Positions 1-7,904 of a stretch of 64,000 nt of DNA are shown here, in pieces. The DNA is from Streptomyces flaveus (GTDB lineage Bacteria > Actinomycetota > Actinomycetes > Streptomycetales > Streptomycetaceae): contig NZ_BMPQ01000002.1 in assembly GCF_014647675.1 (NCBI RefSeq), positions 295,065 through 359,064 on the forward strand. The letters run 5' to 3'. How positions within the stretch are numbered: the first letter of the stretch is position 1; every line of letters starts with the position of its first letter. The translations under genes were made by a program, and so were the position numbers. Under the pieces are notes generated by a model, which saw only the letters and a list, made by a program, of their open reading frames with translations, did not search any database and was not told the DNA's origin.

Positions 1-13
1 ACGGAGGCACCGT

Positions 14-700
14 ATGAGCACGCCCTCCAAGGACATCCGCGTCCTGGTCGTCGAGGACGACCCCGTCGCGGCCGACGCGCATGTCATGTATGTGGGGCGG
101 GTGCCTGGTTTCACGGCAGTGGGGAAGGCGCACACCGGGGCGGAGGCGCGACGGGCGCTGGACCGGATGCCGGTCGATCTGCTGCTCCTCGACCTCCATC
201 TCCCGGACGGGCACGGCCTGCAGCTCGCCCGCTCACTCCGCGCGGCCGGCTACCACGCGGACGTCATCGCGGTCACCTCCGCGCGGGACCTCACGGTCGT
301 ACGGGAGGGCGTATCGCTGGGCGTCGTGCAGTACGTCCTGAAGCCGTTCACCTTCGCCACCTTGCGGGACCGGCTCGTGCGGTACGCGGAGTTCCACGCG
401 GCGGCCGGCGAGGCCAGCGGCCAGGACGAGGTGGACCGGGCGCTCGCGACCTTGCGCGCACCGAGTCCCGCGGAACTGCCCAAAGGACTGAGCGCGCCGA
501 CACTGGAGCGGGTGACCCGGGCGCTGCGGGACTCCACGGAGGGGTTGACCGCGGCGGGGGTGGCGGAGGCGGTGGGGATATCGCGGATCACTGCCCGGCG
601 GTATCTGGAGCATCTGGTCGATGCGGGCAGGGCGGGGCGGAGTCCTCAGTACGGGCAGGTGGGAAGGCCGGAGTTGCAGTACCGGTGGATCAAGGGGTAG
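14..700 (+). CDS. DctR/CitB-type two-component response regulator
   Basis: Cytoplasmic transcription regulator of the citrate/malate (DctR, DpiA) class. Residues 9-127 form a receiver: acidic pocket EDD at 14-16, phospho-acceptor Asp60 in LLLLDLHLP, and the conserved Lys110 in YVLKPF. A linker leads to a C-terminal helix-turn-helix at about 176-207 (GLTAAGVAEAVGISRITARR). The ATG is preceded by GGAGG at 3-7. The partner histidine kinase is expected upstream, outside the window. The family usually controls uptake of C4-dicarboxylates or citrate; the actual target cannot be told from this sequence. Confidence 0.9.
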   Translation: MSTPSKDIRVLVVEDDPVAADAHVMYVGRVPGFTAVGKAHTGAEARRALDRMPVDLLLLDLHLPDGHGLQLARSLRAAGYHADVIAVTSARDLTVVREGVSLGVVQYVLKPFTFATLRDRLVRYAEFHAAAGEASGQDEVDRALATLRAPSPAELPKGLSAPTLERVTRALRDSTEGLTAAGVAEAVGISRITARRYLEHLVDAGRAGRSPQYGQVGRPELQYRWIKG

Positions 701-782
701 GCGGCGAGGGGCGGTTGGCACGGCGGCGGCCTCCGGTCAGTCCGGATCGCTCCCGGATCGCCCGAAGGCCATCGGCGTACCG

Positions 783-1349
783 TCAAGAAGAGCTGAACAC
801 CCCGGCGTACACCAGGAATTGGGCACCCAGCCCCGCGACAGCGAGCGCCTCCAGCACGGACACCGCCAGCAGGCCCCCGGTGACCTGACCACCGGCCCAG
901 TACACAACGAGCCCCGCCAACGGCACGACGCAGAAGGCGAGTAGATCGATCCCGCACTGGATGGCTTTGCGGGAGGCCCTTCGGGAGTCACCGCGGTGGA
1001 CGGTCTCCCAGCCGAAGGCGCCCTCAGTACCGGCGAGTTGGGCCAGCCGAGGCCCCAACTCGCCCCGTACGTAGGCCCCGATCGCCGAGATCTTCTCGTC
1101 GTTCACGAGGTAGGTCCACCCGAGAACGACACACACCGGCGGCAGCGCGAGCAGCATCGACGCCTGCTTGGCCTGGGCGGCCGCGGCGATGACGGCGGCG
1201 ACGACCGCGAGGGTGACGTACAGCAGGTTGTCCCGGAACCCGATCCGCGCCTTCTGCTCGTCCTTCACGCTCTCGTACTCGGCGAGCAGCAACTGGCCTG
1301 TGGTGACGTCTTGTTCCGGCACGTCTCTGTCCCCCTTCTCGACGCCCAC
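783..1349 (-). CDS. Hypothetical membrane protein, four predicted TM segments
   Basis: 188 residues, family not recognised. A charged N-terminus (about 35 residues) is followed by a hydrophobic hairpin (LLYVTLAVVAAVIAAAA, then ASMLLALPPVCVVLGWTYL), a soluble middle and a second hairpin near the C-terminus (IDLLAFCVVPLAGLVVYW, then LAVSVLEALAVAGL). The two-hairpin plan resembles SLATT-like membrane proteins found near bacterial conflict systems, but this is only a topology resemblance. It is isolated between a rightward regulator and a rightward transporter operon. An internal GTG (the V of VPEQDV) could be the true start. Confidence 0.55.
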   Translation of the reverse strand: MGVEKGDRDVPEQDVTTGQLLLAEYESVKDEQKARIGFRDNLLYVTLAVVAAVIAAAAQAKQASMLLALPPVCVVLGWTYLVNDEKISAIGAYVRGELGPRLAQLAGTEGAFGWETVHRGDSRRASRKAIQCGIDLLAFCVVPLAGLVVYWAGGQVTGGLLAVSVLEALAVAGLGAQFLVYAGVFSSS

Positions 1350-1451
1350 CGTCTCTGCTGGTCAGGCGACTCGGCAGTACCTTAAGCGTGCGCCGCAGGC
1401 TGGAGACACCGCGGGGATGTCCGTGCCAAGCCCAAGCCCAAGCCGCTGCAA

Positions 1452-1475
1452 GGTCATTGACCTGACTAGACCACC
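1452..1475. promoter_or_regulatory. Palindrome plus DasR-like half-conserved site upstream of sugar importer
   Basis: A perfect palindrome GGTCA-T-TGACC lies at 1452-1462. It overlaps ACCTGACTAGACCACC at 1460-1475, which matches 12 of 16 positions of the recalled DasR site AGTGGTCTAGACCACT; one half is intact and one degenerate. It sits about 65 bases upstream of the binding-protein gene, a sensible operator position. Regulator identity is inference. Confidence 0.35.
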
Positions 1476-1540
1476 GCTCTTACGTTCACGAGGCAGCCAA
1501 GCTCGGCCACAATGACGTCGGCCAGTAGGAGGTCGTGCCC

Positions 1541-2914
1541 GTGCGCCCCACCGCCGCTCCTCTTCTCCTCGCAGCTCTGCTCGCCGCCACCACTCTCTCC
1601 GCCTGCGGCGGCGGCTCCGGAAGCGACCCGGACACCATCGAGGTCTCCTTCAAACAGTCCACGGACAACTCGATCAAGGTCCTGGACACCTACCTGGCCG
1701 ACATGAAGAAGCAGTTCGAGAAGGCGAACCCGGGCAAGAAGGTCAAGCTCGTCCCGATCAAGGCGCCGGACTCGGAGTACTACACGAAGCTCCAGCAGAT
1801 GCTCCGCTCCCCCAAGACGGCCCCGGACCTGGTGTACGAGGACACGTTCCTCATCAACTCGGACATCACGAGCGGGTACTTGAAGCCCCTCGACCCGTAC
1901 CTGGAGAAGTGGAAGGACTGGGACCAGTTCATCGACACGGCCAAGGCGGCGGCCAAGGCCGAGGACGGCAAGACGTACGGCGTACCGGACGGGACCGACA
2001 CCCGGGGCCTCTGGTTCGACAAGGGAATCTTCAGGAAGGCGGGCCTGCCGGAGAACTGGCAGCCGAAGACGTGGGACGACGTCCTCGAAGCCGCCCGGAC
2101 CATCAAGCAGAAGGTCCCCGGCGTCATCCCGCTCAACGTCTACACGGGCAAACCGGCAGGCGAGGCCTCCGCCATGCAGGGCTTCGAAATGCTCCTGTAC
2201 GGGACGGGCAACTCGGCGAGCGAAGACGAAGACCCCCTCTACGACACCGCCTCCAAGAAGTGGATCACCGGCAGCCAGGCCTTCAAGGACGCCCTCACCT
2301 TCGTGGAGACCGTCTACAAGGAGAAGCTCGGCCCCGACGTGTCGGACGCCCTCGACCCCAACATCCCGACCAGGGTCCGCGGCGAGTTCCTCCCCGAGGG
2401 CAAGCTCGGCATCAACCTGGACGGCTCCTGGCTCCCGCAGGACTGGCTGGAGGGCAGCGGCCACGAATGGCCGGAGTGGTCGGAGAAGTTGGGCCTCGCG
2501 GCCATGCCGACCCAGAACGGCCAGGCCCCCGGCAAGGTGAGCATGTCGGGCGGCTGGACCTGGTCGATCCCCTCCAAGGCGGCCAACCCCGACCTCGCCT
2601 TCAAGTTCATCGAGACGATGCAGACGAAGGCGAACGCCCAGAAGTGGTACATCTCCAACTCCGGTATCTCGGTGCGGAAGGACGTCGCCGAGGACCCGGA
2701 GTACGTGAAGGCGCAGCCCGGCATCAAGTTCTTCACGGACCTGGTGTCCATTACGCACTACCGTCCCGCCTACCCCGCGTATCCGAAGGTCTCGACGGCG
2801 ATCCAGGAGGCCATGGAGGGTGTGACGACGGGCGACAGCTCGGTCGAGGATGCGGCGAGCGGCTACGACGAGGAACTCAAGTCGGCCACGGACAACCAAG
2901 TGATCAAGAAGTGA
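1541..2914 (+). CDS. Extracellular sugar-binding lipoprotein of ABC importer
   Basis: Family 1 solute-binding protein anchored outside the membrane, delivering a sugar to the two permeases that follow. The N-terminus is a lipoprotein signal ending in the lipobox LSAC, with Gly/Ser after the Cys. The mature part is about 435 residues with the usual periplasmic-binding-protein layout (for example SGGWTWSIPSKAANPDLAFKF near the hinge). A GTG at 1535 is also open, but AGGAGG at 1527-1532 leaves only 2 bases before it and 8 before the GTG at 1541, so 1541 is preferred. The substrate cannot be read from sequence. Confidence 0.9.
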   Translation: MRPTAAPLLLAALLAATTLSACGGGSGSDPDTIEVSFKQSTDNSIKVLDTYLADMKKQFEKANPGKKVKLVPIKAPDSEYYTKLQQMLRSPKTAPDLVYEDTFLINSDITSGYLKPLDPYLEKWKDWDQFIDTAKAAAKAEDGKTYGVPDGTDTRGLWFDKGIFRKAGLPENWQPKTWDDVLEAARTIKQKVPGVIPLNVYTGKPAGEASAMQGFEMLLYGTGNSASEDEDPLYDTASKKWITGSQAFKDALTFVETVYKEKLGPDVSDALDPNIPTRVRGEFLPEGKLGINLDGSWLPQDWLEGSGHEWPEWSEKLGLAAMPTQNGQAPGKVSMSGGWTWSIPSKAANPDLAFKFIETMQTKANAQKWYISNSGISVRKDVAEDPEYVKAQPGIKFFTDLVSITHYRPAYPAYPKVSTAIQEAMEGVTTGDSSVEDAASGYDEELKSATDNQVIKK

Positions 2915-2953
2915 GCGAGAAGCGGGAGTTGAGCGAGAAGGTTGAGCGAGAAG
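2913..2953 (+). repeat. Three direct copies of GAGCGAGAAG between SBP and permease
   Basis: GAGCGAGAAG occurs at 2913-2922, 2931-2940 and 2944-2953, beginning at the SBP stop codon and ending 13 bases before the permease ATG. No other ribosome site is obvious, so the last copy may serve as one. This looks like local slippage expansion. Confidence 0.5.
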
Positions 2954-2966
2954 TGAGCAGCCGTTC

Positions 2967-3911
2967 ATGACCGCCGCGCCCCCGGCCGGTCCCGGCGTCG
3001 TCAAGACCGCGCCGGGACCGACCGCCCCACCGCCCACGCCGAAGAGCCGCTCCCTGCGCCGCGCACTCACCCGCGCCCTCCCCGTCTCCCCCGCCGTCGT
3101 CCTCCTGGTCCTCTTCCTCGCGGGCCCCATCGCGTACTGCGCCTACATCGCCTTCACGGACCTCCAACTCACCGGCCAGGCCGAGTCGTCCTTCGTCGGC
3201 TTCGACAACTTCCGCGAAGCTTTCCAGGACGAGGCGTTCCTCAACGCCGTATGGCTGACCCTGGTGTTCACCGTCCTCAGCTCCCTCATCGGCCAGAACA
3301 CCCTGGGCCTGGCCCTCGCCTCGCTGATGCAGCGCGCGTCAAAGCCCGTTCGCACACTCACGGGCGGCATCGTGATCACGGCCTGGGTACTACCGGAAGT
3401 CGTAGCAGGCTTCCTCCTGTACGCCTTCTTCCGCCGCGAAGGCACGTTGAACGCCATTCTGGACTGGCTGCATCTCCCGTCACAGAACTGGCTGTTCACG
3501 CTCCCGATCCTGGCCGTCTCCTTCGCCAACGTATGGCGGGGCACGGCTTTCTCGATGCTGGTGTACTCGGCGGCGCTGAATGAAATCCCGAAGGAGATCA
3601 CGGAAGCCGCGGAGGTCGACGGGGCGGGCGGCTGGCGCCGCATGTGGCACATCACGCTCCCGATGATCAGACGTTCCATCGGTACGAACCTGATGCTCAA
3701 CACGCTCCAGACGCTGTCGGTCTTCGGCCTGATCTGGGTCATGACGAGAGGCGGACCGGGAAACCGCAGCCAGACCCTCCCCCTCTTCATGTACGAACAG
3801 GCCTTCCAGAAAAGCATGATCGGGTACGGGACTGCCGTGGCGCTCTTGCTTCTCGTGGTCGGTTCGCTGTTCTCGGTCGTCTATCTGCGACTGCTGCGGA
3901 CGGAGGTCTGA
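2967..3911 (+). CDS. Sugar ABC transporter permease, MalF/UgpA type
   Basis: Inner-membrane permease of the CUT1 carbohydrate importer class, 314 residues. A Pro-rich cytoplasmic head precedes six membrane helices starting near residue 35 (VVLLVLFLAGPIAYCAYIAF). The ATPase-docking EAA loop is present as EITEAAEVDGAGG followed by ITLPM. It follows the binding protein by 52 bases and is followed one base later by the second permease. No ATPase gene is linked; in Streptomyces the shared ATPase MsiK usually powers such importers (family knowledge). Confidence 0.92.
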   Translation: MTAAPPAGPGVVKTAPGPTAPPPTPKSRSLRRALTRALPVSPAVVLLVLFLAGPIAYCAYIAFTDLQLTGQAESSFVGFDNFREAFQDEAFLNAVWLTLVFTVLSSLIGQNTLGLALASLMQRASKPVRTLTGGIVITAWVLPEVVAGFLLYAFFRREGTLNAILDWLHLPSQNWLFTLPILAVSFANVWRGTAFSMLVYSAALNEIPKEITEAAEVDGAGGWRRMWHITLPMIRRSIGTNLMLNTLQTLSVFGLIWVMTRGGPGNRSQTLPLFMYEQAFQKSMIGYGTAVALLLLVVGSLFSVVYLRLLRTEV

Positions 3912-3912
3912 G

Positions 3913-4758
3913 ATGCCCGTAGCCCCGACCCTCAAGTCCCGCCGCGCCAACCGCCGTTACGCCGCCGACGTCGGCCTCCTCGTCGTAGCGGCCGCCTTCG
4001 TCCTGCCGCTGGCCTGGGTGGTCCTCTCCGCCCTGGACCCGGACGCCGGCCTGCAGGTGAAGATCCCCGACGGCGTCACCCTGGACAACTTCGACGCCGT
4101 ACTCGAACCCGACATCACCTTCACGCCCCTGCTCAACAGCCTGATCCTGTGCGGCGGGGCGACCCTGCTGACGGTCGTCTGCGCGGCTCTGGCGGCCTAC
4201 CCGCTGTCACGGTTCCGGTCCCGGCTCAACCGGCCGTTCCTGCTGACGATTCTCTTCGCCACGAGTCTGCCGATCACGGCGATCATGGTTCCGGTGTACG
4301 CGTTGTTCGTGCAGGTGGACCTGATCGACACCATGCAGGGCACGATCTTCTTCTTCGCGGCTTCTCAACTGCCTTTTGCCATTTGGCTGATGAAGAATTT
4401 CATGGACGGGGTGCCGAAGGAGTTGGAAGAGGCGGCCTGGACGGACGGCGCATCGTCGTTCCAGTCGCTGCTGCGGATCGTGCTGCCGCTGATGGGGCCG
4501 GGGGTGGGGGTGGTTACGGTCTTCTCGTTCGTGATGATGTGGGGGAACTTCTTTGTGCCGTTCATGCTGCTGCTGAGCCCGGATCAGATGCCGGCTTCGG
4601 TGAGCATCAATGATTTCTTCGGGAATCGGGGGACGGTGATTTATGGGCAGTTGGCCGCGTTCTCGGTTATTTATTCGACGCCGGTGATTTTGTTGTATGT
4701 GTTGGTGGCGCGGCGGTTGGGTGGTGGGTTTGCTTTGGGTGGGGCTGTTAAGGGGTGA
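3913..4758 (+). CDS. Sugar ABC transporter permease, MalG/UgpE type
   Basis: Second CUT1 permease, 281 residues and six helices, pairing with the gene before it. The start is one base after the previous stop, with GGAGG in the preceding gene's last codons, so translation is probably coupled. The EAA loop reads ELEEAAWTDGASS followed by IVLPLMGP. Its last 11 bases overlap the 3' end of the convergent NB-ARC gene. The final 100 bases are rich in T at third positions, unlike the start of the gene, which suggests the boundary with the next locus may be a recombination joint. Confidence 0.92.
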   Translation: MPVAPTLKSRRANRRYAADVGLLVVAAAFVLPLAWVVLSALDPDAGLQVKIPDGVTLDNFDAVLEPDITFTPLLNSLILCGGATLLTVVCAALAAYPLSRFRSRLNRPFLLTILFATSLPITAIMVPVYALFVQVDLIDTMQGTIFFFAASQLPFAIWLMKNFMDGVPKELEEAAWTDGASSFQSLLRIVLPLMGPGVGVVTVFSFVMMWGNFFVPFMLLLSPDQMPASVSINDFFGNRGTVIYGQLAAFSVIYSTPVILLYVLVARRLGGGFALGGAVKG

Positions 4759-6895
4759 TGGGGGTGGGAGGCGGGGTTGGGTCCGGGCCCTTGTCCGTTC
4801 TGTCGGCCCAGTTGAGGGCTTGGGTGGCTTCGGTGGGGGCGTTGGCGCGGGTGTAGGCGTCGGCGGCCTGGAGGTAGCAGGCGCGGGCGTCGGAGGGACG
4901 CTGGGCAACCTCGTGGGCGAAGGCCAGGTTGTGGAGGGTCTCGCCTGCCCCGTACCAGTCCTCGAACTCCCGGCAGATCTCCAGGGCCTTGCCGTACGCC
5001 TCGACCGCCTTCCCCACCCGGCCCGCCTGCCGCAGGGCGATGCCGAGGTTGTTCCACGCGGTGCCCTCGCGGTGGCGGTCCCCGGCCGCCCGGTACAGGT
5101 CGCGGGCCCGGGTGTGGGCGTCGACCGCCTCCGCCACCCGGCCCGCCTCCCGCAGGGCGATGCCGAGGTTGTTCCACCCGACGCCCTCGCGGTGGTGGTC
5201 CCCGGCCGCCTGGAACAGGTCGCGGGCGTGAGTGTGGGCGTCGACCGCCTTCCCCACCCGGCCCGCCTCCCGCAGGGCAAGGCCGAGGTTGCTCCACGCG
5301 ATGCCCTCACTGTGGCGGTCCCCGGCGGCCCGGTGCAGGTCGCGGGCGCGGGTGAGGGCGTCGACCGCCTTCCCCACCCGGCCCGCCTGCCGCAGGGCGA
5401 CGCCGAGGTTGTTCCACGCGATGGCCTCGCGGTGGTGGTCCCCGGCGCGGTGGGCGGCCTCCCGGGCGGCACGGCCGACGGTGATCCAGTCCTCGAAGGA
5501 CCGCCGCCACTCCAGGTACACCGCCAGGCATTCGGCCAGCCGCACCGCCGTGTCCGCGTACCGCTCCTCCCCCGCCCACTGCACCGCCGCCACCAACCCT
5601 GCCCGCTCCCCGTCCAGCCACTCCAGCGCCTGCGCCCGGTCCGCGAACCGCTCCGGCTCCGCCTTCCCCGGCAGCCATCGCAACCGGTCGGCGGCGGCCT
5701 CCGCCCACCGGCAGTAGAACTCCAGCACCCGCCCCCGCGCCGCCTCCCCCTCCTCCCTGAAGCCCGCATCCCTTGCCACCACACCCACCCCGAACGCCCG
5801 CACCAAGTCATGCAACCGCCACCTCCCCCGCCCGTTCCCCCGCTCGACGAGATGCGTGCGCGTCAGCGCGTCCAGGGCACGGGTCGGCGGGGCGTCTGCC
5901 TCGGTCAGGACGGTGACGACCTCGGTGCTCACGTCAGGCCCCGGGGCAAGGGACAGCAGGCGGAGCAAGCGGGCCTGCTCAGGCGGCAGACGCCGGTACG
6001 ACAGGTCGAAGGCGGCGCGGACACTCCGTTCGCCATCATCGAGGTGGGTGAGCCGGTCGCGGAACTCGGTGAGTTCGGCGACGAGTTCGGCTACGGGCTT
6101 GTCCTGGTCCAGCACCAGAAGAGCAGCCGCGATCTGGAGGGCCAGCGGCAGATGCCCACAGCGGGAGGCGAGTTCCGCGGCTGCCTCGGGCCCATCGGCG
6201 ACGCGACTGTCGGACGGGTCGGCGATCCGCAGGGCGCGGTCGAGCAGGGCGTACGCCTCCTCCGACGTCAGCTCGTCCAACGACAGGAGCCGTGCGCCCA
6301 GTTGGGGCAACTTGTTGCGAGAGGTGACCAGAAGACGGTGCCGTGTGTTGCCGGGAAGCAGGGGGCGCACCTGCTCCGGTGAGGACGCGTTGTCCGCCAG
6401 GATCAGCACCGCGCCCCGCTCCCGGGCACGCTCGGCAAGGGTCGAACGGTAGAGCGCGGCCCGTTCGTCCGCAGCCGGGATGTGCTCCGGAGCCGTACCC
6501 AGCGCACGCAGCAAGGCCTCCAGCGCCTGGTCCGCCGTGACGGGATCGTCGTCGTACCCGTGCAGGTCCATGAAGAGCACCCCGCCCGCGAACCAGCCCC
6601 TCCCGCACGCCTCGTGCGCCGCCTCCACCGCGAGCGCCGTCTTGCCGATGCCACCGAGCCCGGACACCGCCGCGACCAGCACGGCGGCCGGTCCTTCGGG
6701 CGCGGACGGGTCGAACGCGTCCAGCAGCGCACGCAGTTCGTCGTCCCGGCCGGTGAAACCGACCGCTCTCGCAGGCAGGGCGTCCAGCGCGGTGGGCGCG
6801 GGCCCGTGCTCGTGGTACTCCGCCTTCGCGGTGAAGGGACCGGTGAACTCGCCTCCCCGGAAGTCGAGATGGTCCCCGTCGTACCCGTTCGTCAT
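4748..6895 (-). CDS. NB-ARC/TPR STAND protein with N-terminal short signalling-type motif
   Basis: STAND-class NTPase sensor, 715 residues from the preferred ATG at 6895, which has GGGGGA eight bases upstream; an ATG at 6925 lacks a ribosome site. Residues 4-24 carry the short motif GDHLDFRGGEFTGPFTAK, also found at the end of the phosphorylase encoded next door. NB-ARC follows: Walker A GLGGIGKT at 79-86, Walker B AVLILAD near 162-168, LLVTSR near 188-193, GHLPLAL near 247-253. The C-terminus has about five 40-residue TPR units (AWNNLG..LRQAGR..AVDA.TRARDL). By family analogy the TPRs sense a trigger and the NB-ARC oligomerises; the N-terminal motif would recruit an effector. Confidence 0.88.
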   Translation of the reverse strand: MTNGYDGDHLDFRGGEFTGPFTAKAEYHEHGPAPTALDALPARAVGFTGRDDELRALLDAFDPSAPEGPAAVLVAAVSGLGGIGKTALAVEAAHEACGRGWFAGGVLFMDLHGYDDDPVTADQALEALLRALGTAPEHIPAADERAALYRSTLAERARERGAVLILADNASSPEQVRPLLPGNTRHRLLVTSRNKLPQLGARLLSLDELTSEEAYALLDRALRIADPSDSRVADGPEAAAELASRCGHLPLALQIAAALLVLDQDKPVAELVAELTEFRDRLTHLDDGERSVRAAFDLSYRRLPPEQARLLRLLSLAPGPDVSTEVVTVLTEADAPPTRALDALTRTHLVERGNGRGRWRLHDLVRAFGVGVVARDAGFREEGEAARGRVLEFYCRWAEAAADRLRWLPGKAEPERFADRAQALEWLDGERAGLVAAVQWAGEERYADTAVRLAECLAVYLEWRRSFEDWITVGRAAREAAHRAGDHHREAIAWNNLGVALRQAGRVGKAVDALTRARDLHRAAGDRHSEGIAWSNLGLALREAGRVGKAVDAHTHARDLFQAAGDHHREGVGWNNLGIALREAGRVAEAVDAHTRARDLYRAAGDRHREGTAWNNLGIALRQAGRVGKAVEAYGKALEICREFEDWYGAGETLHNLAFAHEVAQRPSDARACYLQAADAYTRANAPTEATQALNWADRTDKGPDPTPPPTPITP
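4950..5760 (-). repeat. TPR-coding part of left STAND gene, 120-bp units, inverted copy of 9060-9870
   Basis: TPR units recur with a period of exactly 120 bases (compare 5101, 5221 and 5341 onward). This block and the upstream winged region are near-identical, in opposite orientation, to the end of the second STAND gene near 9060-9870. The pair makes a long imperfect inverted repeat around the phosphorylase gene. Confidence 0.75.
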
Positions 6896-6977
6896 CGCGC
6901 CGTCCCCCGTGCCGCCTCCGAACATCGCGTGACATCACGGTACGCCGCACCCACCTCGCCCAACACACGCTCTGGAC

Positions 6978-7904
6978 ATGCAACTTGGCAGTACCGTTGA
7001 GAGCGTGCCGGAGCCAATGCCCACCGTAGCGATCCTCACCGCGCTGTCCCTCGAATACGAAGCCGTACTCAAGCACCTCACGCATGTCGAGAAACTCACG
7101 CATGAGCGCACCGGCACGCGGGCCAGGCGAGGGAAGCTCCCCGGCACCCCCTGGCACGTCGCCCTGGTCGACATGGGCGAGGGCACGCTCACGGCCGCCA
7201 CGATCACCGAGCGGGTGATGACGTGGCTCGACCCCGAGGCCGTGCTCTTCGTCGGGGTCGCGGGCGGTCTGAAGGACGACATCGGCATCGGCGACGTCGT
7301 GGTCGCGACCAAGGTGTACGCCATCCACGGCGGCAAGCAGACCCCCGACGGTTTCCTGAACCGCCCGGAGGCCTGGCGCGCCTCGTACCGTCTGGAGCAG
7401 GCGGCCAAGGAGGCATTGCGCGGGAAGGCCCCCTTCAACGGGAAGGTCCACTTCAAGCCGATCGCGGCCGGGGACGTCGTCCTCGCGGACAGCGACTCCG
7501 AACTCGCCCAACGCATCAGGACGAGCTACAACGACGCCGTCGCCATCGAGATGGAAAGCTCCGGCGTCGTCCACGCCGTATCCCTCGCAGGTGAAGCGGG
7601 CGCGTTGATCATCCGGGGCATCAGCGACAAGGCCAACGCGGACAAGTCGGCTGAAGACGCCAGGGGTTCACAGCCCCAGGCCGCCGCGAACGCGGCCAGG
7701 GCGGCGGTCGCCGTACTCCGCGAGCTGCAACCGAAACCGACTGCCCCGCAGGCTCGTGACTCCGACCCCCGGGAGGGCCCTTTTCGCAGCTCCACGGACG
7801 CCCCCACGTACAGCGGAGACCACCTCGACCTCCGGGGAAGCACCTTTCACGGCCCCTTCACCGCCAAGTCGGTCGGCCAACGACCGCACGGCGACGGACA
7901 GTAG
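6978..7904 (+). CDS. MTA/SAH nucleosidase-like nucleoside phosphorylase with C-terminal STAND-associated motif
   Basis: 308-residue PNP/UDP-phosphorylase fold: PTVAILTALSLEYEAV at the start, VALVDMGEG, FVGVAGGLKDDIGIGDVV and VAIEMESSG (the purine/ribose-binding Met-Glu-Ser signature), then IIRGISDKA. Such domains act as nucleotide-targeting effectors in STAND conflict systems (Kaur/Aravind survey, from memory). Residues 279-298 carry GDHLDLRGSTFHGPFTAK, nearly identical to the N-terminal motif of the divergent STAND protein. Starts at 7005 (GTG) and 7017 (ATG, GGAG four bases before) are alternatives. The next gene overlaps its end by 149 bases in the +1 frame. Confidence 0.85.
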   Translation: MQLGSTVESVPEPMPTVAILTALSLEYEAVLKHLTHVEKLTHERTGTRARRGKLPGTPWHVALVDMGEGTLTAATITERVMTWLDPEAVLFVGVAGGLKDDIGIGDVVVATKVYAIHGGKQTPDGFLNRPEAWRASYRLEQAAKEALRGKAPFNGKVHFKPIAAGDVVLADSDSELAQRIRTSYNDAVAIEMESSGVVHAVSLAGEAGALIIRGISDKANADKSAEDARGSQPQAAANAARAAVAVLRELQPKPTAPQARDSDPREGPFRSSTDAPTYSGDHLDLRGSTFHGPFTAKSVGQRPHGDGQ

